Part shown: positions 41,717-49,687 of the stretch, piece after piece
Layout of the letters: every line of letters starts with the position of its first letter
Numbering within the stretch: the stretch's first letter is position 1
Assembly (NCBI RefSeq): GCF_018881815.1
Contig: NZ_JACVPP010000001.1
Location: 124,001 to 188,000 of the forward strand
From: Polynucleobacter sp. MWH-HuK1
Lineage (GTDB): Bacteria > Pseudomonadota > Gammaproteobacteria > Burkholderiales > Burkholderiaceae
Direction: 5' to 3'
Length of the DNA stretch: 64,000 bases
Made by a program: the position numbers and the translations under genes
Notes under the pieces: generated by a model
Databases searched by the model: none
What the model saw: only the letters and a program-made list of their open reading frames with translations
Told to the model about the DNA's origin: nothing

Positions 41717-42676
41717 ATGGCTAGCTTGATCTGTGGCTCTATTGCCTACGACACCATCATGAACTTTGAAGGCAAATTTGCCGATCAAATACTGCCCGAG
41801 CAGATTCATATTCTGAACGTAGCCTTCTTGGTTCCAACAATGCGTCGTGAATTCGGTGGTTGCGCAGGCAATATTGCCTATAACCTCAAGCTTTTGGGCG
41901 GCGACCCTATCATCATGGCTACTGTTGGCGGCGATGCATCGCCGTATATGAATCGCCTTAATCAACTCAAGATTGATGCGAGCCATATTCGCCAGATTGA
42001 AAATGCGTTTACCGCCCAAGCCATGATCACCACTGATCAGGCGAATAACCAAATTACCGCTTTCCACCCTGGCGCAATGGGCGAGTCACACCTAAATCAG
42101 GTTTCTGCAGTTGTTGCCGAGCGCAGTAAAAACGCCAAAGGCCCGGCAAAGTTAGGGATTGTCGCCCCCGATGGTCGTCAAGGTATGTGGGAGCACTGCC
42201 ATCAATTGGCCGATGCCAATATTCCATTTATCTTTGATCCAGGCCAAGGCTTGCCGATGTTCAATGGTCCAGAGTTGCTTGAACTGGTCGATATCGCGAG
42301 CTACTTAGCCGTAAATGACTATGAAGGCGAAATGCTTTCGCAAAGAACAGGGTTGAGCTTGGCAAAAGTTGCTGAGCGAGTGAAGGCGCTGATTGTTACC
42401 AAAGGTGCTGAAGGGGCCGACATCTATGTTGATGGCAAATGCATCGCAATTCCGCCAGTACCAGCAGCAAAAGTGGTTGATCCAACTGGATGCGGTGATG
42501 CATTCCGCGGCGGCCTACTCTATGGATTAGAAAATGGCATGGACTGGGAGATCACTGGACGCCTGGCAAGCCTCATGGGATCAATCAAAATTACCCATCA
42601 AGGACCACAAAATCACCAATTAAGCAAAGATCAGATTGCCAGCCAATTTAAAGCTGCGTTTGGCTTTAGCTTCTAA
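41717..42676 (+). CDS. PfkB-family carbohydrate/nucleoside kinase
   Basis: A 319-residue ribokinase-fold kinase. It has the N-terminal substrate region (LICGSIAYDTIMNFEG, FGGCAGNIAYNLKLLGGDP) and the C-terminal ATP/anion-hole motif DPTGCGDAFRGGLLYGL with catalytic Asp. Betaproteobacterial members are often annotated as adenosine kinase; the sequence alone does not fix the substrate. It follows the PrmA fusion after about 50 bases on the same strand. Confidence 0.85.
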   Translation: MASLICGSIAYDTIMNFEGKFADQILPEQIHILNVAFLVPTMRREFGGCAGNIAYNLKLLGGDPIIMATVGGDASPYMNRLNQLKIDASHIRQIENAFTAQAMITTDQANNQITAFHPGAMGESHLNQVSAVVAERSKNAKGPAKLGIVAPDGRQGMWEHCHQLADANIPFIFDPGQGLPMFNGPELLELVDIASYLAVNDYEGEMLSQRTGLSLAKVAERVKALIVTKGAEGADIYVDGKCIAIPPVPAAKVVDPTGCGDAFRGGLLYGLENGMDWEITGRLASLMGSIKITHQGPQNHQLSKDQIASQFKAAFGFSF

Positions 42677-42685
42677 GCAACCTTT

Positions 42686-42701
42686 GACTCAAGCTTGAGT
42701 C
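42686..42701. repeat. Perfect 16-bp palindrome GACTCAAGCTTGAGTC
   Basis: A perfect inverted repeat just past the kinase stop codon. No T-run follows on the plus strand, so it is a weak terminator candidate at best. It could stabilise the 3' end of the kinase mRNA or bind a protein. Confidence 0.4.
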
Positions 42702-42718
42702 GTTCTGGTTGAAGAAAT

Positions 42719-42747
42719 AAAAAAAGGGGTCTCGTGAGAGACCCCTT
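42719..42747 (-). terminator. Rho-independent terminator of the histone H1-like gene
   Basis: A ten-base stem AAGGGGTCTC/GAGACCCCTT with loop GTGA. On the minus strand it is followed by a run of T (plus-strand A-run 42719-42725). It lies 19 bases past the distal stop codon at 42766 of the histone-like gene, not next to the early stop at 42891. Confidence 0.85.
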
Positions 42748-42765
42748 CTAGTAACACCCGTCTGA

Positions 42766-43175
42766 TTAAGGACGTGTGCCAGTTGGGAAGGGCCAAGCAG
42801 CAGCAGGATTCAACGCACTAGTCGCTGGTGCAGCTTTCTTAGCCGCGGGCTTTTTTACAGCAGAGCCCACTTTCTTCGCAGCAGGCTTACTTACTTTTTT
42901 TTTGCTACGCGCTTTTTAGCAGCAGGCTTTTTAGCAGCAGCTTTTTTAGCAGCAGGGCGCTTCTTAGCTACTTTTTTAGCAGTAGGCTTTTTAGCAGCAG
43001 CTTTTTTAGCAGCAGGACGCTTCTTAGCTACTTTTTTAGCAGCAGGCTTTTTAGCAGCAGCTTTTTTAGCAGCAGGACGCTTCTTAGCTACTTTTTTAGC
43101 AGCTGGTTTCTTTGCAGCTACTTTTTTCTTAGCAGCTGGTTTCTTTGCAGCAGGTTTTTTCTTGGCAGTTGCCAT
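42766..43175 (-). CDS. Histone H1-like Lys/Ala-rich protein, full product needs a -1 frameshift
   Basis: The zero frame from the ATG at 43175 (AAGGAG eight bases upstream) gives 94 residues of K/A/P-rich repeats ([20 protein letters not shown], three copies) and stops at 42891 directly after an A9-G run. In the -1 frame the same composition goes on ([20 protein letters not shown]) and ends ...[15 protein letters not shown] at 42766, a tail I recognise as typical of betaproteobacterial H1-like proteins. The full product would have 136 residues. Such proteins bind and compact DNA non-specifically. Frameshifting, transcriptional slippage, a real one-base deletion or a homopolymer sequencing error could each explain this. 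It is a monocistronic unit with its own terminator. Confidence 0.8.
42894..42905 (-). other. Slippery site GC-A9-G followed at once by TAA
   Basis: On the coding (minus) strand the bases read GCA AAA AAA AAG then TAA. It contains A-AAA-AAG, the -1 slippery heptamer known from E. coli dnaX, in the proper phase. A slip of one base back turns the stop into GTA and opens 42 more codons. A possible downstream stem pairs GCTGCG with CGCGGC about 25 bases apart. Confidence 0.6.
42912..43103 (-). repeat. 60-bp in-frame tandem repeat, about three copies
   Basis: The coding region of the histone-like gene repeats with a period of exactly 60 bases (20 codons). 42961-43020 and 43021-43080 differ by a single base (AGTAGG versus AGCAGG), with partial copies on both sides. 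This is a likely place for copy-number change by slippage. Confidence 0.9.
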
Positions 43176-43507
43176 AGTAATGCTCCTTCACGTGAGGATT
43201 AGTACAAACTACATTAAGAAGACCCGACCACTCATTTCCGCCTGGTTTTGCAACCTTTTGGATCTGACGAGCGAGCCATTCATCGGCGCGCGGCTTGATG
43301 CTAAGTGCTGCACGCTAATGAATCCTGGAAAAAAAGCCGCGGCCCCGAAGGACAACGGCTTCTTAAATGTGCTGGAAAAAATAGAGAGAATAGCCCAGGC
43401 ACCCTTGAGCAAGGGTTTTCGGATTTGAGTCTGGTTTTGCTGACTTCTAAAACTATCCAACCGTCTAATCTCCTATTTAGCCAGTTGTGCGCTTTACTTC
43501 CGTCTCA
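43176..43507. other. Intergenic region, histone-like gene / nrdB
   Basis: About 330 bases with no convincing gene; the open frames present lack SD sequences and family motifs. It holds the nrdB terminator (43329-43361), a small hairpin ACCCTT-GAGC-AAGGGT followed by TTT (43401-43419), and must contain the promoter of the histone-like gene near 43180-43260, for which I see no clear hexamers. Confidence 0.6.
43329..43361 (-). terminator. Rho-independent terminator after nrdB
   Basis: On the minus strand: stem AAGCCG/CGGCTT, inner TCC-TTCG-GGG (a stable UUCG-type tetraloop), then seven T. It is about 150 bases past the nrdB stop and would end the nrdAB transcript. Confidence 0.75.
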
Positions 43508-44695
43508 CTACTCCCAACTAAGCGCACCGCCGGTTTGATACTCAATAACGCGTGTCTCAAAAAAGTTTCGTTCTTTTTTCAGATCAATCATTTCTGACAT
43601 CCATGGAAATGGATTCTCTTCATTTGGGAACATCGCGTCAAGTCCTATTTGCAAACATCTGCGATTACAAATGTATCTTAGGTACCCTTTGAACATCGGA
43701 GCATTCAATCCGAGCACTCCGCGAGGCATCGTATCTTCAGCATAACGGTACTCTAATTCGACCGCCTTTTCGAAGATCGATTTGATCTCGTCTTTGAACG
43801 CGGAAGTCCATAACTGCGGGTTCTCCAGCTTGATTTGGTTAATTAAATCGATACCAAAATTGCAGTGCATGGATTCATCGCGAAGGATGTATTGATACTG
43901 CTCAGCAGCACCCGTCATTTTGTTTTGACGGCCCATCGCAAGTATTTGCGTAAAACCAACATAAAAGAACAAACCTTCCATCACGCAAGCAAAAACAATG
44001 AGTGAACGGAGCAATGTTTGGTCAGCTTCAAGAGTCCCAGTCTTAAAATTTGGGTTGGTAAGCACATCAATATATGGAATCAAGAACTCATCTTTGGCGC
44101 GAATTGACTCAATTTCGTTGTACGCATTGAAGATTTCGGACTGATCTAAGCCTAAAGATTCCACAATATATTGGTAAGCATGGGTGTGAATCGCTTCCTC
44201 AAAAGCCTGGCGCAATAGGTATTGTCGGCACTCTGGGGCGGTAATGTGGCGATAAGTACCCAAAACAATATTGTTTGCGGCCAAAGAATCAGCCGTTGTG
44301 AAGAAACCAAGATTGCGTTTAATAATGCGGCGCTCATCTTCTGTTAGTCCATTTGGATCTTTCCAAAGCGCGATATCGCGATTCATATTGATCTCTTGTG
44401 GCATCCAGTGGTTTGCACAACCCGCCAAATACTTCTCCCAAGCCCATTTGTACTTAAATGGAACCAACTGATTTACGTCAGTCTTGGCATTAATGACGCG
44501 CTTGTCAGCGGCATTTACACGTAAAGACGCACCACCAGCTAAATTAGCTGCCGCTACTGGTGCAGGCGCAGCAGTTTGTGGTGCTGCTATTGCAACTTGA
44601 TCTGGCTGTGGACGTTGTGGCTCCACTGCAACCGGCTGCGGCGCAAGACCAGCTTTTGCTAGTGCTGGAGCAACTTCCTCTTCCCAATTCAACAT
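43508..44695 (-). CDS. nrdB: Ribonucleotide reductase class Ia beta subunit
   Basis: Holds the di-iron/tyrosyl radical cofactor for NrdA. The 395-residue protein has the ferritin-like metal motifs [12 protein letters not shown] (Asp ligand), [13 protein letters not shown] (Glu and His ligands plus the radical Tyr at the E. coli Y122 position), [14 protein letters not shown] (Glu) and [13 protein letters not shown] (Glu, His). The first 60 or so residues form a Pro/Ala/Gln-rich extension not found in E. coli NrdB. The tail [16 protein letters not shown] is the type that docks to NrdA. Downstream of nrdA by about 45 bases. Confidence 0.96.
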   Translation of the reverse strand: MLNWEEEVAPALAKAGLAPQPVAVEPQRPQPDQVAIAAPQTAAPAPVAAANLAGGASLRVNAADKRVINAKTDVNQLVPFKYKWAWEKYLAGCANHWMPQEINMNRDIALWKDPNGLTEDERRIIKRNLGFFTTADSLAANNIVLGTYRHITAPECRQYLLRQAFEEAIHTHAYQYIVESLGLDQSEIFNAYNEIESIRAKDEFLIPYIDVLTNPNFKTGTLEADQTLLRSLIVFACVMEGLFFYVGFTQILAMGRQNKMTGAAEQYQYILRDESMHCNFGIDLINQIKLENPQLWTSAFKDEIKSIFEKAVELEYRYAEDTMPRGVLGLNAPMFKGYLRYICNRRCLQIGLDAMFPNEENPFPWMSEMIDLKKERNFFETRVIEYQTGGALSWE

Positions 44696-44739
44696 AACTC
44701 TCTCCTAATTCTTCTATTTATAGCCAATAAGCGAATGAC

Positions 44740-47721
44740 TTATTGACATGCTTCACATTCTTCAAATCCTGCATCGCCTGGGCGCATTGTGCACACTGGG
44801 CCATCCGCCTCAATTCCACCAGCCGCACCTGAAGCAGCTGCATCGGTGCCATTGACACCGCCGCCACTAGAAACAGCATTCAACTGACCACTAGCAACGG
44901 TAGATTTCTCAACGTGAGTAGCGGCCATTGTGCGGAGATAGTAGGTTGTCTTCAAACCACGCAACCAAGCCAACTTATAGGTGTCATCCAATTTCTTGCC
45001 AGATGCGCCGGCCATGTAGATATTCAATGACTGCGCTTGGTCAATCCACTTTTGACGACGAGAAGCCGCTTCAACCAACCAGGTTGGCTCAACCTCAAAG
45101 GCTGTTGCGTATAAATCACGCAAATCTTGTGGAATGCGGTCGATCTTGGATAAAGTACCGTCAAAGTATTTCAAGTCAGCAATCATGACTTCATCCCAGA
45201 GGCCACGATCTTTCAAATCACGCACCAAATACTCGTTTACCACCGTAAATTCGCCGGAAAGGTTAGATTTCACGAACAAGTTCTGGAATGTTGGCTCGAT
45301 ACATGCAGAAACGCCAATAATGTTGGAAATCGTTGCCGTTGGCGCAATAGCTACGCAGTTTGAATTGCGCATACCGTGTTGCTTGATACGCGCACGCAAA
45401 CCACTCCAGTCCATAGTGGAGGAGTTGTCTACTTCTACATAACCGCCGCGCTCAGCTGCTAGCATCGCTACCGAATCCTGCGGGAGAATACCGCGATCCC
45501 ACAATGAACCTTTGTATGTGCTGTAAACGCCGCGCTCTTCAGCCAACTCATTGGATGCTTGATAAGCGTAGTAGCAAACTGCTTCCATAGAAGAATCTGC
45601 AAACTTTACTGCCTCATCACTTGCGTAAGGAATACGCTGCATATGTAAGCAATCCTGGAAGCCCATAATGCCCATACCAACCGGACGATGCTTCAAGTTG
45701 GAGTTGCGAGCTTTAGCTACTGCGTAGTAGTTGATATCAATCACGTTGTCTAACATACGCATTGCAGTGCGAACTGTTCTTTGAAGCTTCTCGTGATCCA
45801 AAATCATCTTGCCGTTGGCATCAGTTGTCATGTGAGCGGTTAAGTTCACAGAACCCAAGTTACAAACTGCAATTTCGCTCTCATTAGTATTAAGTGTGAT
45901 CTCAGTACAGAGGTTAGATGAGTGAACTACGCCAATGTGCTGCTGTGGGCTACGGATGTTGCAAGGATCTTTAAATGTGATCCATGGGTGGCCAGTTTCA
46001 AACAACATGCCGAGCATCTTGCGCCACAATTGCTGCGCTGGAATGCGGCGGAATGGCTTCAACTCACCACGATCAGCCTTTTGCTCATAAGCAACATAAG
46101 CTTCTTCAAAAGCTTTACCAAACTTGTCATGCAAATCAGGCGTATTGGATGGGGAGAACAAAGTCCAATCGCCGCCTTCCATAACGCGCTTCATAAACAA
46201 GTCAGGAATCCAGTTGGAAGTATTCATGTCATGGGTACGACGACGATCGTCACCTGTGTTCTTACGCAACTCCAAGAACTCTTCGATATCTAAGTGCCAT
46301 GTTTCCAAGTAGGCGCAAACCGCACCCTTACGCTTACCACCTTGGTTAACAGCTACGGCAGTGTCATTCACCACTTTCAAGAATGGCACAACACCTTGTG
46401 ATTTACCGTTAGTACCTTTGATATGGCTTCCCAACGCACGAACGTTAGTCCAGTCGTTACCCAAGCCGCCGGCATACTTAGACAACAAAGCATTTTCTTT
46501 TAATGCTTCGTAGATGCCATCAAGGTCATCATCTACAGTGGTCAAGTAGCAGCTAGAGAGCTGTGGACGTGTTGTAGCTGAATTGAACAATGTTGGTGTG
46601 CTGGACATGAAATCAAATGTAGAAAGGATTTCATAGAACTCAATTGCACGACGCTCGCGATCCAACTCATTCAGAGCCAAGCCCATTGCAACGCGCATGA
46701 AGAACGCCTGTGGCATCTCAATTCGACGGTCTTCAATGTGCAAGAAATAACGGTCATACAAAGTCTGCAAACCGAGATAGTTAAATTGCAAATCACGACT
46801 TGCATTCAAGGCTGCGGCTAGGCGTGGCAAATCAAACTCACGCATGCGTGGGTCTAACAATTCAGCAGAAATACCTTCGTTGATGTACTTGGCAAAATAG
46901 GTGCTGTACTCAGCCTGCATGTCACCTTGCAATACTTCTTTGCCCAAGATTTCTTTACGAATCACGTGCATCAAAATGCGTGCAGTTACTTGGCTGTATG
47001 CGGGATCTTTTTCAATCAGCGTGCGGGATGCCAAGATCGCAGAGTCATAGACCTGAGCCATTGGTACGCCGTCATACAAATTCTTAATGGTTTCAGTGAT
47101 GATTGGGGTTGCATCAATATGCGTGCCCAGTCCTTCACAAGCAGCCTCAATTACCGTGCGCAAAGCAGCCATATCAAGCCACTTCTCAACACCGTTATCC
47201 GTCACTTTGATGCCAGACTCACCAGCCTGATTCGCGGATTGTGCTTCTTGTGAAATTTCTTGTTGAGCAGCACGTTCTTGGTTACGCTTCTCACGATAAA
47301 GAACATAGGCACGAGCAACGTTGTGCTCACCACTACGCATCAAAGCCAACTCAACCTGGTCTTGAATATCTTCAATGTGGAAAGTGCCACCGTTTGGACG
47401 GCTACGCAATAATGCGCGCACAACAGAATGCGTCAATTGCTCAACCTGCTCACGTACGCGTGCAGATGCAGCACCTTGACCACCATTAACCGCTAAAAAT
47501 GCTTTGGTTACTGCAATGGCAATTTTCGATGGTTCAAATGCAACAACGGAACCGTTGCGGCGAATGATTTTGTAATCAGACAATTGCGTTGCCTGAGTGC
47601 CACCAACACCACCAGCCACAAAGCCGGCGGAAGGGGCTTGATTCATTGCCCCTGCAGGAGTCATTCCTGGGTTGTTAACACCAGAGGATTGGTCTGCTGT
47701 CTGTGGATTAGCGTATGTCAT
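44740..47721 (-). CDS. nrdA: Ribonucleoside-diphosphate reductase alpha subunit
   Basis: Reduces ribonucleoside diphosphates to deoxy forms. From the ATG at 47721 (AGGAG just upstream) it has 993 residues. An ATP-cone starts at about residue 30 (YKIIRRNGSVVAFEPSKIAI). A second, degenerate cone-like region (about 150-250) precedes the barrel. Catalytic-domain motifs are SSCYLTTVDDDLDGI, GGLGNDWTNVRALGS, NLCTEITLNTNESEIAVCNLGS and GMGIMGFQDCLH. The C-terminal thiol pair is in ECEACQ. The frame is open to 47796, but the extra leader is unlike the family. It is about 230 residues longer than E. coli NrdA, as in two-cone Pseudomonas-type enzymes. Confidence 0.96.
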   Translation of the reverse strand: MTYANPQTADQSSGVNNPGMTPAGAMNQAPSAGFVAGGVGGTQATQLSDYKIIRRNGSVVAFEPSKIAIAVTKAFLAVNGGQGAASARVREQVEQLTHSVVRALLRSRPNGGTFHIEDIQDQVELALMRSGEHNVARAYVLYREKRNQERAAQQEISQEAQSANQAGESGIKVTDNGVEKWLDMAALRTVIEAACEGLGTHIDATPIITETIKNLYDGVPMAQVYDSAILASRTLIEKDPAYSQVTARILMHVIRKEILGKEVLQGDMQAEYSTYFAKYINEGISAELLDPRMREFDLPRLAAALNASRDLQFNYLGLQTLYDRYFLHIEDRRIEMPQAFFMRVAMGLALNELDRERRAIEFYEILSTFDFMSSTPTLFNSATTRPQLSSCYLTTVDDDLDGIYEALKENALLSKYAGGLGNDWTNVRALGSHIKGTNGKSQGVVPFLKVVNDTAVAVNQGGKRKGAVCAYLETWHLDIEEFLELRKNTGDDRRRTHDMNTSNWIPDLFMKRVMEGGDWTLFSPSNTPDLHDKFGKAFEEAYVAYEQKADRGELKPFRRIPAQQLWRKMLGMLFETGHPWITFKDPCNIRSPQQHIGVVHSSNLCTEITLNTNESEIAVCNLGSVNLTAHMTTDANGKMILDHEKLQRTVRTAMRMLDNVIDINYYAVAKARNSNLKHRPVGMGIMGFQDCLHMQRIPYASDEAVKFADSSMEAVCYYAYQASNELAEERGVYSTYKGSLWDRGILPQDSVAMLAAERGGYVEVDNSSTMDWSGLRARIKQHGMRNSNCVAIAPTATISNIIGVSACIEPTFQNLFVKSNLSGEFTVVNEYLVRDLKDRGLWDEVMIADLKYFDGTLSKIDRIPQDLRDLYATAFEVEPTWLVEAASRRQKWIDQAQSLNIYMAGASGKKLDDTYKLAWLRGLKTTYYLRTMAATHVEKSTVASGQLNAVSSGGGVNGTDAAASGAAGGIEADGPVCTMRPGDAGFEECEACQ

Positions 47722-47796
47722 GTTGCTCCTGCGTCTATATATAGAGTTATTTGGACAAAATATCGTTAAAAAACAATGGGGTATTGCTGGATTCAA

Positions 47797-47812
47797 ACAC
47801 TACATCTAGTGT
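47797..47812 (-). promoter_or_regulatory. NrdR box 1 upstream of nrdA
   Basis: ACACTACATCTAGTGT, a nearly perfect palindrome that matches the NrdR-box consensus (ACAC-W-ATATAT-W-GTGT type). It lies about 75 bases before the nrdA start codon, with a second box exactly 31 bases away. NrdR is the known ATP/dATP-sensing repressor of nrd genes. Confidence 0.8.
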
Positions 47813-47827
47813 CTTGAAGTGCATTAG

Positions 47828-47843
47828 GCACTAAGTATAGGGA
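47828..47843 (-). promoter_or_regulatory. NrdR box 2 upstream of nrdA
   Basis: GCACTAAGTATAGGGA is a weaker match (about 11 of 16 consensus positions). It starts 31 bases after box 1 starts, three helical turns as in known NrdR operators. It overlaps the -10 element of the predicted promoter. Confidence 0.65.
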
Positions 47844-47862
47844 AATATTTAGTATTTGGTAA
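47834..47862 (-). promoter_or_regulatory. Predicted sigma70 promoter of nrdAB
   Basis: On the minus strand: -35 TTACCA (47857-47862), 17-base spacer, -10 TATACT (47834-47839). The -10 lies within NrdR box 2, and box 1 would fall about 20 bases downstream of the start point, so NrdR bound to both would block initiation. Confidence 0.6.
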
Positions 47863-47996
47863 GCTATTTATGACAAATATTTACTAGTATTTTTACTAAC
47901 TTTTCTAGTTATTTTTGGCTCATTTTGGTGCGGATTTTTTAGCCCTTTTTAGACAAAGGCTGCAAAAGTAAGCGGACGCTCACATACAAAAATACC

Positions 47997-48815
47997 TTAT
48001 CGAGAATCCAAACCGAAGGGCAGTTTTTTGGCAGAAATTCCTGTCTCTTTTTGGAACTTTTTCCAATCAAAATGTCTTCCAGGATCTGTTTTACGCTCAG
48101 GGGCGATATCGCTGTGTCCAGCAAATTGCAAACAAGGGTATGAGCTTGTCAATTTTTGAATGAGGTTTGTTAAGGTCTGGTATTGAGCGGCCTCAAATGG
48201 TGTATCGCCATCACCCTCTAGCTCAATCCCAATCGAAAAGTCATTGCACTTTTCTCTACCAAGAAATGCAGAAACTCCAGCATGCCAAGCTTTCTTGCGA
48301 GTAGATACGAACTGCACCAACGATCCGGAGCGTGTAATCAAAAAATGACTTGATACTTTTTGATCGGCAATTTCCCCAAAATAAGGGTGCTGATTTGGGT
48401 CTAGCTTGTTTTGAAAAAAATCTACGATATATGCGCTGGAATCCTGCTTTCTAAATTCGCCAGGTGGCAGACTAATGTGATGAATTACCGCAAGATCTGG
48501 TTGAATATTTTCAGGCCTACTATCTTGGTTAGGTGAAATGCGCCAATATGCATTACCAATCCAGCCGTCAGAATCGAGGGCATGCAGATGCTCTTTCGAG
48601 CAGTAGAAACGATCGTCATAAGCAATTGCTTCTGGTTGCGGAAGATGCACTTTGCAATATTGACACTGCACCATGACCTCGGGATCGGCAGCCTTCTTAG
48701 GCTTATCTTTACTGGGTTCTGGCGGATTTTCAGCATTGAGCTTAGCCTGCTTTTTACCTTTAATCCAAAGATATACAAGGCCAGCGCCTACAATTAATAA
48801 AAGCCACTTAAACAA
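47997..48815 (-). CDS. ampD: PP0621-family domain fused to AmpD-type N-acetylmuramoyl-L-alanine amidase
   Basis: A 272-residue fusion. Residues 3-17 are a membrane helix, followed by a linker and the PP0621-type Cys motif CQYCKVHLPQPEAI...YCSKEHL (C51, C54, C72). Residues from about 100 are the amidase_2 domain: AVIHHISLPPGEF (Zn ligand His112), GIELEG, and GHSDIAPERKTDPGRHFDW (His234, Lys242, Asp244). These match the AmpD zinc and catalytic set. AmpD removes the peptide from 1,6-anhydro-MurNAc during murein recycling. The membrane anchor would put it at the inner membrane, whereas normal AmpD is soluble. In relatives PP0621 and ampD are separate neighbours. Confidence 0.9.
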   Translation of the reverse strand: MFKWLLLIVGAGLVYLWIKGKKQAKLNAENPPEPSKDKPKKAADPEVMVQCQYCKVHLPQPEAIAYDDRFYCSKEHLHALDSDGWIGNAYWRISPNQDSRPENIQPDLAVIHHISLPPGEFRKQDSSAYIVDFFQNKLDPNQHPYFGEIADQKVSSHFLITRSGSLVQFVSTRKKAWHAGVSAFLGREKCNDFSIGIELEGDGDTPFEAAQYQTLTNLIQKLTSSYPCLQFAGHSDIAPERKTDPGRHFDWKKFQKETGISAKKLPFGLDSR

Positions 48816-48818
48816 GAA

Positions 48819-49667
48819 TTACGCTCTTTGCAAAATAACTTCAAGCACAAAACGGCTGCCTACATAAGCAAGTAGTAATGCTGTGTAAGCACTTAATACC
48901 CAACGAATTGCAGCTCTACCGCGCAAACCTACTCGCCAGCGAGCCAAAAGCAATCCCGCAAACAAAACCCACGAGACCAAAGCAAATATCGTTTTGTGAT
49001 CAAACACCAACGGCTTACCAAACAGAGTTTGAGAAAAGAGCAAACCGGAGAAGACCGTCAAGCTTAGCAATGCAAAACCAACGTAGAGTAGGTTGAATAG
49101 GAGACTTTCCATCGTCATTAATGGCGGAAGATCTTCCAACCAATGCGCGAAACGACTATTTGGAATAATAGCCAACTGACGATGCAAGGCACGATCTTGC
49201 ACGCTCATGAGCATGGCGTGCATAGCAGCCAAACTCAACAAGCCCACCGCAACCGTCGCCACAACAAAATGACCTTTGAACCAGGGGTCTGAAACTGCCT
49301 TAGGCGAAATTAAGACTCCGGGAAATAGATTGGGAAGGAATGCACAAATAAGCGCAAACATTAAAGCCATCCAACGCAGACTGGAGATGGGCAAAAACCA
49401 AGATTGGAACCAATAAAAGGCTAGGCCAACCCATGCAATTAAGGATAAATCTTGCGCAAAACCAAATACAAAGCCCTCAGGAGTGAAGACAGAGTCGTGA
49501 AGCTGTACCCCGTGAATCACCAAAATTACAAAAATAGCGGCCTGCACCATGGCTATTGAGAACCTAGACTCCACGCCGCTCTTGGCTTTGAAGCTTAAAA
49601 CCAGCAAAAGCGCCAAATAAAGTGCAGAAGGAAGCCATCCGTAACTTGAGTAACCTAAAATATCCAT
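48819..49667 (-). CDS. CcsA/YpjD-type inner-membrane protein
   Basis: A 282-residue protein with about eight membrane helices in the cytochrome c assembly (CcsA/CcmC) superfamily. It has GFVFGFAQDLSLIAWVGLAFYW and the segment HFVVATVAVGLLSLAAMHAML, and ends in a last helix. E. coli YpjD, its nearest well-known relative by context (beside ffh), has no proven role. It is divergent from ffh with 20 bases between start codons, and three bases upstream of the PP0621-AmpD gene. Confidence 0.88.
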   Translation of the reverse strand: MDILGYSSYGWLPSALYLALLLVLSFKAKSGVESRFSIAMVQAAIFVILVIHGVQLHDSVFTPEGFVFGFAQDLSLIAWVGLAFYWFQSWFLPISSLRWMALMFALICAFLPNLFPGVLISPKAVSDPWFKGHFVVATVAVGLLSLAAMHAMLMSVQDRALHRQLAIIPNSRFAHWLEDLPPLMTMESLLFNLLYVGFALLSLTVFSGLLFSQTLFGKPLVFDHKTIFALVSWVLFAGLLLARWRVGLRGRAAIRWVLSAYTALLLAYVGSRFVLEVILQRA

Positions 49668-49687
49668 CTGGAAAGTCTAATCGATAA

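Noticed and set aside
42912..43103. Regular repeats resembling a CRISPR-like array
   Set aside because: The 60-bp units are contiguous with no unique spacers and encode an in-frame Lys/Ala-rich repeat, and there are no cas genes.
43162..43538. Short open frames between the histone-like gene and nrdB
   Set aside because: Several overlapping frames on both strands without SD or motifs. The stretch holds a terminator and presumably a promoter instead.
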